Of a stretch of DNA of 11,913 nucleotides, positions 1 through 6,781 are shown piece by piece. The stretch spans positions 1 through 11,913 of the forward strand of contig JAUXBQ010000063.1 in the NCBI GenBank assembly GCA_030619365.1, written 5' to 3'. Both the position numbers and the translations under genes were made by a program. The notes under the pieces were generated by a model that was given only the letters and a program-made list of their open reading frames with translations, had not been told where the DNA came from and searched no databases. This DNA is from a candidate division FCPU426 bacterium (GTDB lineage: Bacteria > Oederibacteriota > JAAXVQ01 > JAUVAV01). Position 1 is the stretch's first letter. Each line of letters opens with the position of its first letter.

Positions 1-1
1 C

Positions 2-1630
2 GCGACCATGCTGGGCATCACCGAAGTCAATCCGCTGCCCGGCCATTACCTGTGCCCGCAATGCCGCCATTTCGAGACGGATCCGGATCACCGCATTGGG
101 GCGGACCTGGAGGAGAAAAAATGTCCTGACTGCAGCATACCCATGGACAAAGACGGATTCGACATCCCCTTTGAGGTCTTCATGGGGTTCAAGGGAGACA
201 AACTCCCGGATATTGATTTGAATTTTTCCGGTGACTACCAGGCGGTTGCGCATAAATCCCTGGAAGAAATCTTCGACCGGGCGCACATTTTCCGGGCAGG
301 AACCATCTCCACTGTGGCCGACCGGATCGCCTACGGTTTTGTGAAGAAGTACCTGGAGGATAACAAGTTGGTAATCCGCGAGGCCGAGATCAACCGCCTG
401 ACCCGGGGTTGCGCGGGCGTGAAAAAGACCACCGGACAGCATCCCGGCGGTATCATGATCGTGCCCGAGGACATGGAGGTGTACGATTTTACACCCGTGC
501 AGCGGCCGGCGGACGACCGCTCGTCCGGGATCGTGACCACCCACCTGGACTATCACGCCATCCACGACGCACTGCTTAAACTGGACATCTTGGGCCATGA
601 TGATCCGACCTCGCTGCGGCGGTTGGGGGATTTGACCGGGGTGGACGTTCGCTCCATACCCCTGGACGACCCGGCCACGCTCCAGATATTTTCCGGATTG
701 GATTCCCTGGGGATCAAGGAGGAGCAAATCGGCACGCCGATCGGGACGCTGGGCATTCCCGAATTCGGAACCGAATTCGTGCGCCAGATGCTGGAGGTCA
801 CCCGGCCCACGGTATTTTCCGAGCTGGCGCGCATATCCGGACTGTCGCACGGCACGGACGTGTGGCTGAATAATGCCGCGGACCTCATAAAGGCCAAGAC
901 CGCCACGCTTTCCACGGTCATTTCCGCGCGCGACGACATCATGAACTACCTTCTGGCCAAGGGCACCGAGCCCTCCCAGGCCTTTCAGATCATGGAATCC
1001 GTGCGCAAGGGCCGGGGGCTCAAGGATGATCAGGTCCGGGAAATGCAGGACCGGGGCGTGCCCAAGTGGTATATTGAATCCTGTAAAAAAATAAAATACA
1101 TTTTTCCCAAGGCCCATGCGGTGGCGTACTGCCTCATGGCGTTTCGCATTGCCTATTTCAAGGTCCACTTTCCAGCGGCCTTTTACGCCAATTATTTCTC
1201 GCTCAACGCGGATTTCTTCGACGCCCAGCTCGTGGCGCAGGGCGGCGCCCGGCGTGTGGCCGAGACCATACAGGAACTGCGAAGCCGGCAAGACCTGACG
1301 GCCAAGGAAAAGAATAATTTGACCGTGCTGGAAGTCGTGCGGGAGGCATTCGTGCGCGGCATCCGTTTCCGGCCCGTTTCCCTGACCGAATCCGATTCCC
1401 ACAATTTTATCTTGCTGCCGGACCAGGAATTGCTGCCGCCCCTGATTTCCCTGGCCGGACTGGGATACACCTGCGCCCTGCGCATTCTCGGGGAGCGGGG
1501 TCAGCGGCCCTTCCGTTCGGTGGAAGACCTTTCCCGCCGCACCGGCGCCAACAAGAATGTGGTGGAGATCATGACCCAGCACCGCTGCCTGGACATCCTG
1601 CCCAAGGCCGACCAAACCAGCCTCTTCTAA
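2..1630 (+). CDS. polC: DNA polymerase III alpha subunit, PolC type (C-terminal part, 5' end outside window)
   Basis: This is the C-terminal third of the PolC replicative DNA polymerase. The frame is open to the left edge, so the Met at position 8 is internal; residues here are numbered from it. A zinc-finger-like set C16-x2-C19 and C39-x2-C42 is followed by the palm motif PDIDLNFSGDYQ with aspartates D68 and D70. A third aspartate, D193 in LDILGHDDPT, lies 123 residues after D70, the same spacing as the catalytic trio I recall for Geobacillus PolC. The KTTGQHPGGIMIVP block (from about residue 139) is typical of the family. The protein ends in QTSLF (residues 536-540), a match to the beta-clamp binding pentapeptide, so the C-terminus is complete. 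The gene converges on murB. PolC rather than DnaE architecture is clear; the exonuclease and OB domains would lie upstream. Family identity is near certain. Confidence 0.97.
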   Translation, partial: ATMLGITEVNPLPGHYLCPQCRHFETDPDHRIGADLEEKKCPDCSIPMDKDGFDIPFEVFMGFKGDKLPDIDLNFSGDYQAVAHKSLEEIFDRAHIFRAGTISTVADRIAYGFVKKYLEDNKLVIREAEINRLTRGCAGVKKTTGQHPGGIMIVPEDMEVYDFTPVQRPADDRSSGIVTTHLDYHAIHDALLKLDILGHDDPTSLRRLGDLTGVDVRSIPLDDPATLQIFSGLDSLGIKEEQIGTPIGTLGIPEFGTEFVRQMLEVTRPTVFSELARISGLSHGTDVWLNNAADLIKAKTATLSTVISARDDIMNYLLAKGTEPSQAFQIMESVRKGRGLKDDQVREMQDRGVPKWYIESCKKIKYIFPKAHAVAYCLMAFRIAYFKVHFPAAFYANYFSLNADFFDAQLVAQGGARRVAETIQELRSRQDLTAKEKNNLTVLEVVREAFVRGIRFRPVSLTESDSHNFILLPDQELLPPLISLAGLGYTCALRILGERGQRPFRSVEDLSRRTGANKNVVEIMTQHRCLDILPKADQTSLF

Positions 1631-1633
1631 TAC

Positions 1634-1841
1634 TTAACCACTGAAAAAGATTGATCACGAAGGACACGAAGGTCTGTCCACGAAGAGCACGAAGCAAACA
1701 AAAAACTTTTAAGATTGTACAAATAAAAAAACGAATAAAATAAAGTGTTTTAGGTTTTTCCCGATCTTCAATTATTCTTCGTGTCCTGGTCTTTTCCTTC
1801 GTGTTCTTCGTGATCCTGCTTTTATATTTGCTTTTTAACCA
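1634..1841. repeat. Intergenic inverted CACGAAG repeat element between convergent genes
   Basis: Four copies of CACGAAG lie on the left (starts 1656, 1665, 1679, 1688; paired at 9-bp spacing) and three inverted copies CTTCGTG on the right (1777, 1797, 1806). The outer arms 1653-1672 and 1796-1815 are complementary at 19 of 20 positions. The centre, about 1695-1770, is AT-rich and non-coding. TTAACCA occurs on both sides (1634-1640 and 1835-1841) in direct orientation. The transcript could fold into a long hairpin and might act as a bidirectional terminator for polC and murB, but no clean U-tract follows the stem. I recall similar CACGAAG strings in intergenic DNA of other environmental bacteria, which would make this a dispersed repeat family; that is not verifiable here. 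Confidence 0.75.
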
Positions 1842-1868
1842 AACGGAGTTAGCCAGGACGGCCGGGGT

Positions 1869-2783
1869 CTAGGGAACCACCCGGATCTCGGGTTCCAAGC
1901 GGATATGATGTTTTTCCCACACGGCTTGCTCAATCAGTTTCAACAAGTCTATTACATCCCGGGTCCGGCCCTGGCCCGTGTTCACAATGAAGTTGGCATG
2001 CTGCTCAAACACCCGGACACCACCGAGCTGATGTCCTTTCAAGCCACAGGCCTCAATCAGCGCTCCAGCGGACTGACCGGAGGCATAGTTATTTTTAAAG
2101 GCACACCCGGCGGAAGGGAAAAGAAACTGTCCTTTGTTTTTTCGGTCTGCCTGGATTTCCCCCACCCGTTGGCAAATCATTTCTCGGTCTCCAGATGCCA
2201 AGTGGAGTAAAACCTCGGTTATAATATATGGTTGGATCTGGAAAACCGAGCTTTTGTACGCAAACCGGCATTCTTCCGCGCTGAGTTGGATCCAATCCCC
2301 TGTGGACGACAAGGCGGTCACGCGCGTGACCACCTCAGAAAAAGCGCTTCCGTAACATTTGGCATTCATGAATACGCCGCCCCCCACCGTTCCCGGCAGT
2401 CCCGCGGCCCATTCAAATCCGCTCAAGGCGTTTTGCAGCGCAAATTCCGTGAGTGCGGTGTTGCTCACTCCGGCTTCCACGCGCAAAAGAGAGTCCGCTT
2501 CCGCTCGGATGGCCGTAAGGTGCTTGGTGCTGATGACCACCCCGGGGAAGCCTTCGTCCCGGAAAAGCAAATTGGCGCCGCCGCCCAGGAGGATAACCTT
2601 CAGCCCGAAATCACGGATGACGGCCAGAGTGTCGCGCAGGGCTTCCGGATCTTGGGGTGCGCAGAAATATTGGGCAGGCCCGCCGAGGCGGAAAGAGCAC
2701 TCCCGGGCCAGGGGATAATCCGGTTGGGCCGGGGACTGGGCCGCCCGGCTCAGGGCGTCAAGGATGACCGTTTGCGCAGGCAT
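1869..2783 (-). CDS. murB: UDP-N-acetylenolpyruvoylglucosamine reductase
   Basis: MurB is the cytoplasmic FAD enzyme that reduces UDP-GlcNAc-enolpyruvate to UDP-MurNAc with NADPH, the second committed step of peptidoglycan synthesis. The FAD-binding segment is visible as GGGANLLFRDEGF and AAGLPGTVGGGVFMNAKCYG, followed by the C-terminal block PSAGCAFKN and AGALIEACGLKGHQLGG, then HANFIVN and LEPEIRV. At 304 residues, with no extra loop insertion seen, it fits the shorter type II class. E299 matches the catalytic C-terminal glutamate. Two usual catalytic positions differ: the YRxS arginine is K177 (YKSS) and the proton-donor serine is C227. An AAGGG Shine-Dalgarno sits about 10 nt before the ATG. 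The gene stands alone here, away from any mur/fts cluster, converging on polC and divergent from nusA. Family identity is firm. Confidence 0.95.
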   Translation of the reverse strand: MPAQTVILDALSRAAQSPAQPDYPLARECSFRLGGPAQYFCAPQDPEALRDTLAVIRDFGLKVILLGGGANLLFRDEGFPGVVISTKHLTAIRAEADSLLRVEAGVSNTALTEFALQNALSGFEWAAGLPGTVGGGVFMNAKCYGSAFSEVVTRVTALSSTGDWIQLSAEECRFAYKSSVFQIQPYIITEVLLHLASGDREMICQRVGEIQADRKNKGQFLFPSAGCAFKNNYASGQSAGALIEACGLKGHQLGGVRVFEQHANFIVNTGQGRTRDVIDLLKLIEQAVWEKHHIRLEPEIRVVP

Positions 2784-2864
2784 AAGGTGTTTCCCTTCGA
2801 ATATACGGGGACGGAATTCTCAAAAACCCGGCTTCCATCATCGCACAAGCTGAAGTTTTTTGAA

Positions 2865-2870
2865 ATTATA
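2865..2870 (-). promoter_or_regulatory. Possible murB -10 element
   Basis: Read on the - strand this is a perfect TATAAT, about 80 nt upstream of the murB start. No convincing -35 hexamer lies 15-18 nt further upstream, where the sequence is GC-rich, so the promoter is weak or depends on an activator. Apart from this and the murB ribosome binding site, I see nothing else in 2784-2900. Confidence 0.35.
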
Positions 2871-2907
2871 TTCAGGATTCCGGGGGCAGGCGCCCGACGG
2901 GTCGGCC

Positions 2908-2929
2908 TAGTAGGGACCGTTCCCTACTA
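2908..2929. promoter_or_regulatory. Perfect palindrome upstream of the nusA promoter (candidate operator)
   Basis: Arms TAGTAGGGA (2908-2916) and TCCCTACTA (2921-2929) form a perfect 9-bp inverted repeat around a 4-nt spacer. It is centred about 58 bp upstream of the predicted nusA operon transcription start, outside the core promoter, where activators or upstream repressor dimers often bind. Six Ts follow at 2934-2939 after four intervening bases, so a terminator on the + strand is a weaker alternative; no + strand gene precedes it. Confidence 0.5.
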
Positions 2930-2941
2930 AGCGTTTTTTAC

Positions 2942-2970
2942 TTGACTTGCCCGGCAATCGGGCCTATTCT
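2942..2970 (+). promoter_or_regulatory. Sigma70-type promoter of the nusA operon
   Basis: The -35 hexamer TTGACT (2942-2947) and the -10 hexamer TATTCT (2965-2970) are separated by exactly 17 bp. Transcription would start near 2977, giving a leader of about 125 nt before the nusA ATG. The -10 element is embedded in a perfect palindrome, so this promoter is probably repressible. Confidence 0.75.
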
Positions 2971-2985
2971 AAGGCGCTTAGAATA
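2965..2985. promoter_or_regulatory. Perfect palindrome over the -10 element and start site (candidate operator)
   Basis: Arms TATTCTAAG (2965-2973) and CTTAGAATA (2977-2985) are perfect 9-bp inverted repeats around GCG. The left arm contains the whole -10 hexamer and the right arm begins at the predicted transcription start, the classic position for a dimeric repressor. I do not recognise the half-site as that of a known regulator. Confidence 0.6.
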
Positions 2986-2997
2986 CCACTTACGCTG

Positions 2998-3032
2998 AGA
3001 GAGTGGGGAAAGTCCGCCCACTCTTTTTATTT
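2998..3032 (+). terminator. Intrinsic terminator / attenuator in the nusA leader
   Basis: AGAGTGGG (3000-3007) pairs perfectly with CCCACTCT (3017-3024) around a 9-nt loop, and a T-tract follows directly (T 3024-3028, A, TTT to 3032). The hairpin begins about 20 nt after the predicted start and lies about 70 nt before nusA, so it would stop most transcripts unless relieved. I recall similar AGTGGG/CCCACT hairpins with T-tracts ahead of rimP-nusA operons in other bacteria, which supports attenuation rather than chance. Confidence 0.75.
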
Positions 3033-3067
3033 ACACGAAAAAACGCCACTAGGGGCATAAGTGGCGG
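3014..3067 (+). promoter_or_regulatory. Candidate antiterminator and second leader hairpin
   Basis: A second hairpin is formed by CGCCACT (3044-3050) and AGTGGCG (3060-3066) with a 9-nt loop. The segment 3060-3067 can instead pair with 3014-3022 (eight pairs, one bulged C at 3017), which would destroy the terminator stem. The four segments thus fit a 1:2 plus 3:4 versus 2:4 attenuator layout. There is no ATG-initiated leader peptide. Pairing was done by eye and energies were not computed. Confidence 0.5.
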
Positions 3068-3101
3068 TGTGGTCCCGATTACAGGGGAAAAGGTGAGGTC
3101 T

Positions 3102-4631
3102 ATGAATTTACATTTAGTCGATATCATGCGGCAAATCGAACGGTCGCGGAAAGTGGACCGCGAGGTCCTGATTCAGGCGATTGAGGCGGCTTTGATTTCC
3201 GCCTCGCGGAAAAACCACGGTTCCGCCCAGGATATTCGCGTGGTTTTCAATCCCGAAACCGGCGACCTGGTCGTTTATCTTAAGAAAACCGTGGTCAAGG
3301 AAGTCCAGGACACCTGGAACGAAATCTCCCTGGAGGAGGGGCTACGCAGCAAGCGGGATGCCCAGGTCGGGGAAGTGATCGAAATTTCCATGCTGCCCTC
3401 GGAATTCGGGCGGATCGCGGCCCAAACCGCCAAGCAGGTGATGCTGCAGCGGGTGCGGGAAGCCGAGCGAAATGCCATCTTCGAGGAATTTAAAAAACGC
3501 CAGGGAGAACTCATCAACGGCGCGGTCCTGCGGCAGGAGCATAAAAACATCATTATCGATCTGGGCGATACCGAAGCCCTGCTCCCCGGCCGGGAGCAAG
3601 TGCCGCGGGAGTTTTATAAAACCGGGGACCGGATTAAAACCATTATCCTGGACGTTCGCCGCACCAGCCGGGCACCGCAGGTCGTGGTCTCCCGTTCGCA
3701 TCCGGACATGATCCGGAAGCTTTTTGAGATGGAGGTCCCGGAAGTCTCGGACGGCGTGGTGGAGATCCAGACCGTGGCCCGGGAGGCGGGCGCCCGTTCC
3801 AAGGTGGCGGTGATCTCCAAGGATAAAAACGTGGATCCCGTGGGCGCCTGCGTGGGCATCAAGGGTTCCCGCATCCAGTCCATTGTGCGCGAGATTCACG
3901 GGGAAAAGATCGACGTTATCCTGTTTTCCGAAAACACTGAAACCCTGCTCGCTTCCGCTTTGCAGCCGGCCAGGATTACCCAGATCGATCTGGTCGAGGC
4001 CGAGAAGCGGGCCACGGTGATCGTCAAGGACGATCAGCTCGCTCTGGCCATCGGCAAGAGCGGCCAGAACGTCCGCCTGGCTTCCAAGCTTATAGGCTGG
4101 AAAGTGGATATTGTCAGCCTATCCAAAAACCAGGAGGAAATGCGCAAGCGCGCGGAGGAAGCCTTCCTGAAAACCGCACCGGCCCTGGAAAAAGTCCCGG
4201 GGATCAGCGCCAACCTGGCCAAACGCCTCATCGAGGCGGGATACGCGACCGTGGCGGCTTTCCTGGGCGTGGACGCGGCCAAACTGACCGAAATCCCAGG
4301 GATCGGAGCCAAGACCGCGGAGAAGATTGTGCTCGCGGTTCAGAGCTATCTGCCCGAGCCCGTGCAGGAAAAAACCGAGCAAACAGCAGCCGAGCTTTTC
4401 GCCGGGCTGGAAGACACTGGTGACACCGCGCCGAAAGCCGAGAAGGAAGTGAAGGCCGGAGAATTGTTCGCCGGACTGGACCGGGCCGGGAGCGCTTCGG
4501 AAAACGATCCGGCGGAGGCAGAGGCTTCCCGGCCCGAAGGAGACGTGGAGACTCCCGGCCGCGCGGGGCCCGAAACGGAGAACAATGATGAGGACCAAGC
4601 GAAACCGGCAGAAGGGGGTGAGGCGGAATGA
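3102..4631 (+). CDS. nusA: Transcription termination/antitermination factor NusA
   Basis: NusA binds RNA polymerase and nascent RNA to control pausing, termination and antitermination. The N-terminal domain begins MNLHLVDIMRQIERSRKVDREVL and is followed by AIEAALISASRK. An S1 domain spans roughly residues 130-200, and two KH domains carry GxxG loops at GIKGSR (from G252) and AIGKSGQN (G318). A helix-hairpin-helix pair spans about 363-418, followed by an acidic tail of about 90 residues. The tail holds ELFAGL twice (431-436 and 454-459). The start at 3102 has the RBS AGGTGAGG; an in-frame ATG at 3003 would only translate the structured leader, so I reject it. It overlaps infB by ATGA (4628-4631). 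rimP, usually just upstream, is absent here. NusA is known to autoregulate this operon in Escherichia coli, which fits the leader structures. Confidence 0.97.
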   Translation: MNLHLVDIMRQIERSRKVDREVLIQAIEAALISASRKNHGSAQDIRVVFNPETGDLVVYLKKTVVKEVQDTWNEISLEEGLRSKRDAQVGEVIEISMLPSEFGRIAAQTAKQVMLQRVREAERNAIFEEFKKRQGELINGAVLRQEHKNIIIDLGDTEALLPGREQVPREFYKTGDRIKTIILDVRRTSRAPQVVVSRSHPDMIRKLFEMEVPEVSDGVVEIQTVAREAGARSKVAVISKDKNVDPVGACVGIKGSRIQSIVREIHGEKIDVILFSENTETLLASALQPARITQIDLVEAEKRATVIVKDDQLALAIGKSGQNVRLASKLIGWKVDIVSLSKNQEEMRKRAEEAFLKTAPALEKVPGISANLAKRLIEAGYATVAAFLGVDAAKLTEIPGIGAKTAEKIVLAVQSYLPEPVQEKTEQTAAELFAGLEDTGDTAPKAEKEVKAGELFAGLDRAGSASENDPAEAEASRPEGDVETPGRAGPETENNDEDQAKPAEGGEAE

Positions 4632-6754
4632 GCCAGAAAGCACGAGTATTTGAACTGGCCAAGGAACTGAAATTGACCTCGAAAGAACTGCTCGGTGAGC
4701 TGAAGAAGATGCGCATTGAGGTGAAGAGTCACATGAGCGTCCTGGAGGACGAGACGGTCGCGTATATTAAGCGTCACTGGGGCGAAGATGAAATTTTGGA
4801 AGACACAGTGGTTCCCGGCATGACTGTGGCGCCGGAAAAGACCGCAGTTGCGGAAGCACCCGCTCCGCCGCCCCAGCCGGAGCCCGAGCCGGAGCCGGAG
4901 CCCGAACCGGAGCCGGAGCCCGAACCGGAGCCGGAGCCCGAACCGGAGCCGGAGCCCGAACCGGAGCCCGAACCCAAGCCGGTCAAGGCCAAGGAAGACC
5001 TGCAGGTGCTGAAAATACCGGAAACGGCCACGGTGGGGGAACTGGCGAAAAAACTGGAGATCAAACCAGCGGAAATCATAAAAAAACTAATGGCCCTGGG
5101 CGTATTTGCCACGATCAATCAGCGTCTGGACCAGGACGCAATGGAAATCCTTCTGTCTGAATACGGCTACCGTCCGGAGTTCGAGGAATTATACGGCGAG
5201 GACATCTTGGTCAAGGACGACGAGGAGGCCCGGCCCGAAGATCTGCAGCCCCGCCCCCCGGTGGTTACCATCATGGGGCACGTCAACCACGGGAAAACAT
5301 CGCTTCTGGACGCCATTCAGGAAACCAATGTCATGGCCGGCGAGGCCGGCGGTATTACGCAGCACATCGGCGCCTATCAGGTGAAACTGCCCAAAGGGTA
5401 CGTCACGTTTCTGGATACGCCCGGTCACGAAGCGTTTACTTCACTAAGGGCCCGGGGCGCACAGATAACGGACGTGGTTATCCTGGTAGTGGCCGCGGAC
5501 GACGGCGTGCAGCCTCAAACCATTGAAGCCATTGATCATGCCTTGGCGGCCAACGTGCCCATCATCGTGGCCATCAACAAGATTGACAAGCCGGGCGTGG
5601 ATCCCCAGCGGATCAAGCAGGAACTGACCAAGTACCATCTGGTCCCCGAAGAGTGGGGCGGCAAGACGATCTGCCTGGAGATTTCGGCCAAAAAGAAGAT
5701 TGGCCTGGAAAAACTACTGGAGATAATTCTGCTGGAAGCCGAGATGCTGGAACTCAAGGCCAATCGCAAAGCCCGTGGCAAGGGCACGATCATCGAGGCC
5801 AAACTGGACCGGGGCCGGGGCGCGGTCGCCACCGTGCTGGTCCAGCGCGGCACCCTCAGCGTGGGGGAACCGGTGGTCACGGGCATACAGTACGGACGTA
5901 TCCGGGCGCTGCAGAACGAGCGCGGCGTGAGCCTCAAATCCGCGGGCCCCGGAATGCCGGTGGAAGTCCTGGGACTGGGCGGCGTGGCCGCAGCCGGAGA
6001 TATTATCCAGGTGGTTGCCAGCGACAAACTGGCCCGCCAGGTGGCCATGAAGCGGCAAATGATCAAGCGGGAACAAGACCTGCGCCGCGCGCAAAAGATC
6101 ACGCTGGACAATCTCAACGCGCAAATCGCCGAGGGCGCCATCAAAGAGCTTAAAATCATCATCAAGGCCGACGTGCAGGGCTCGACCGAGGTTTTAAAGA
6201 ATTCCCTCGAGGGCCTGTCCTCGGAAAAAGTGAAGCTCACCAGCATCCACACCGGAGTGGGCAACATCACCGAATCCGACATTCTCCTGGCTACGGCCAG
6301 CAACGCCATCGTCCTGGGTTTCAACGTCAAAGCCGACGGCGAGGTGGCGCAGATCGCCCAGCGGGAGGAAGTGGACGTCCGCATCTATTCCGTCATTTAC
6401 GAACTGGTGGAAGACATCAGAGCCGCCATGGAAGGGCTGCTGGAACCGCACTACCATCAAATTCCCCTGGGCAAGGCCGAGGTGAAAACCGTCTTCAAGC
6501 TCTCCACGGGCGTGTTCATCGCCGGTTCCCAGGTCCTGAACGGGAAGCTCCAACGCAATGCCGTCGGCAAAGTCATCCGCCAAGGCCAGATTCTGCACGA
6601 GGGCAAAGTCGCCTCGCTCCACCGCTTCAAGGACGACGTCAAGGAAGTGGCGGCCGGCATGGAGTGCGGCATCGCCCTGACCGGTTTTAAAACCTTCGAG
6701 CCCGGAGACGTGATCGAGGTATTCAAGCTGGAAGCCGTGGCCCAGAAACTATAA
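4628..6754 (+). CDS. infB: Translation initiation factor IF-2
   Basis: IF-2 is the GTPase that brings initiator fMet-tRNA to the 30S subunit and promotes 50S joining. The protein has 708 residues. It starts with an IF2_N helical domain (about 1-50), then a linker with 16 consecutive Glu-Pro dipeptides (85-116), and a second IF2_N domain (about 125-185). The G domain follows from about 210: G1 GHVNHGKTS (217-225), G3 DTPGHEAF, G4 NKID and G5 SAKK. After it come the beta-barrel domain II, domain III (KADVQGSTEVL), and the C-terminal fMet-tRNA-binding domain (VFKLSTGVFIAGSQV to the end). The P-loop has Asn220 where almost all IF-2 proteins have Asp. The start codon overlaps the nusA stop (ATGA), implying translational coupling. 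Identity is certain. Confidence 0.98.
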   Translation: MSQKARVFELAKELKLTSKELLGELKKMRIEVKSHMSVLEDETVAYIKRHWGEDEILEDTVVPGMTVAPEKTAVAEAPAPPPQPEPEPEPEPEPEPEPEPEPEPEPEPEPEPEPEPKPVKAKEDLQVLKIPETATVGELAKKLEIKPAEIIKKLMALGVFATINQRLDQDAMEILLSEYGYRPEFEELYGEDILVKDDEEARPEDLQPRPPVVTIMGHVNHGKTSLLDAIQETNVMAGEAGGITQHIGAYQVKLPKGYVTFLDTPGHEAFTSLRARGAQITDVVILVVAADDGVQPQTIEAIDHALAANVPIIVAINKIDKPGVDPQRIKQELTKYHLVPEEWGGKTICLEISAKKKIGLEKLLEIILLEAEMLELKANRKARGKGTIIEAKLDRGRGAVATVLVQRGTLSVGEPVVTGIQYGRIRALQNERGVSLKSAGPGMPVEVLGLGGVAAAGDIIQVVASDKLARQVAMKRQMIKREQDLRRAQKITLDNLNAQIAEGAIKELKIIIKADVQGSTEVLKNSLEGLSSEKVKLTSIHTGVGNITESDILLATASNAIVLGFNVKADGEVAQIAQREEVDVRIYSVIYELVEDIRAAMEGLLEPHYHQIPLGKAEVKTVFKLSTGVFIAGSQVLNGKLQRNAVGKVIRQGQILHEGKVASLHRFKDDVKEVAAGMECGIALTGFKTFEPGDVIEVFKLEAVAQKL
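4880..4975 (+). repeat. 18-bp tandem repeat coding for the Glu-Pro linker of IF-2
   Basis: Four copies of GAGCCCGAACCGGAGCCG (the first with one base changed) fill 4880-4951, followed by two shortened 12-bp copies to 4975. Each full unit encodes three Glu-Pro pairs. The near-identity of units, including synonymous positions, indicates recent expansion by slippage or unequal exchange. Length changes of 18 bp would keep the frame. Confidence 0.9.
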
Positions 6755-6781
6755 GGCGGTGGGGACCGAGGTGAAGCGGCA

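Noticed and set aside
1653..1815. CRISPR array
   Set aside because: The repeated unit is only 7 bp, occurs in inverted groups at irregular spacing, and there are no uniform spacers or cas genes.
2232..2930. Long + strand open frame across murB
   Set aside because: It lies antisense to murB, its translation resembles no family I know, and murB on the other strand is a clear full-length match.
3003..3101. In-frame upstream extension of nusA starting at an ATG at 3003
   Set aside because: It would translate the terminator hairpin and leader structures, has no recognisable RBS and adds 33 non-conserved residues; the 3102 start has AGGTGAGG and begins with the typical NusA N-terminus.
4774..5118. 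- strand frame encoding a Gly-Ser repeat protein
   Set aside because: The Gly-Ser run is simply the antisense of the Glu-Pro repeat codons in infB.
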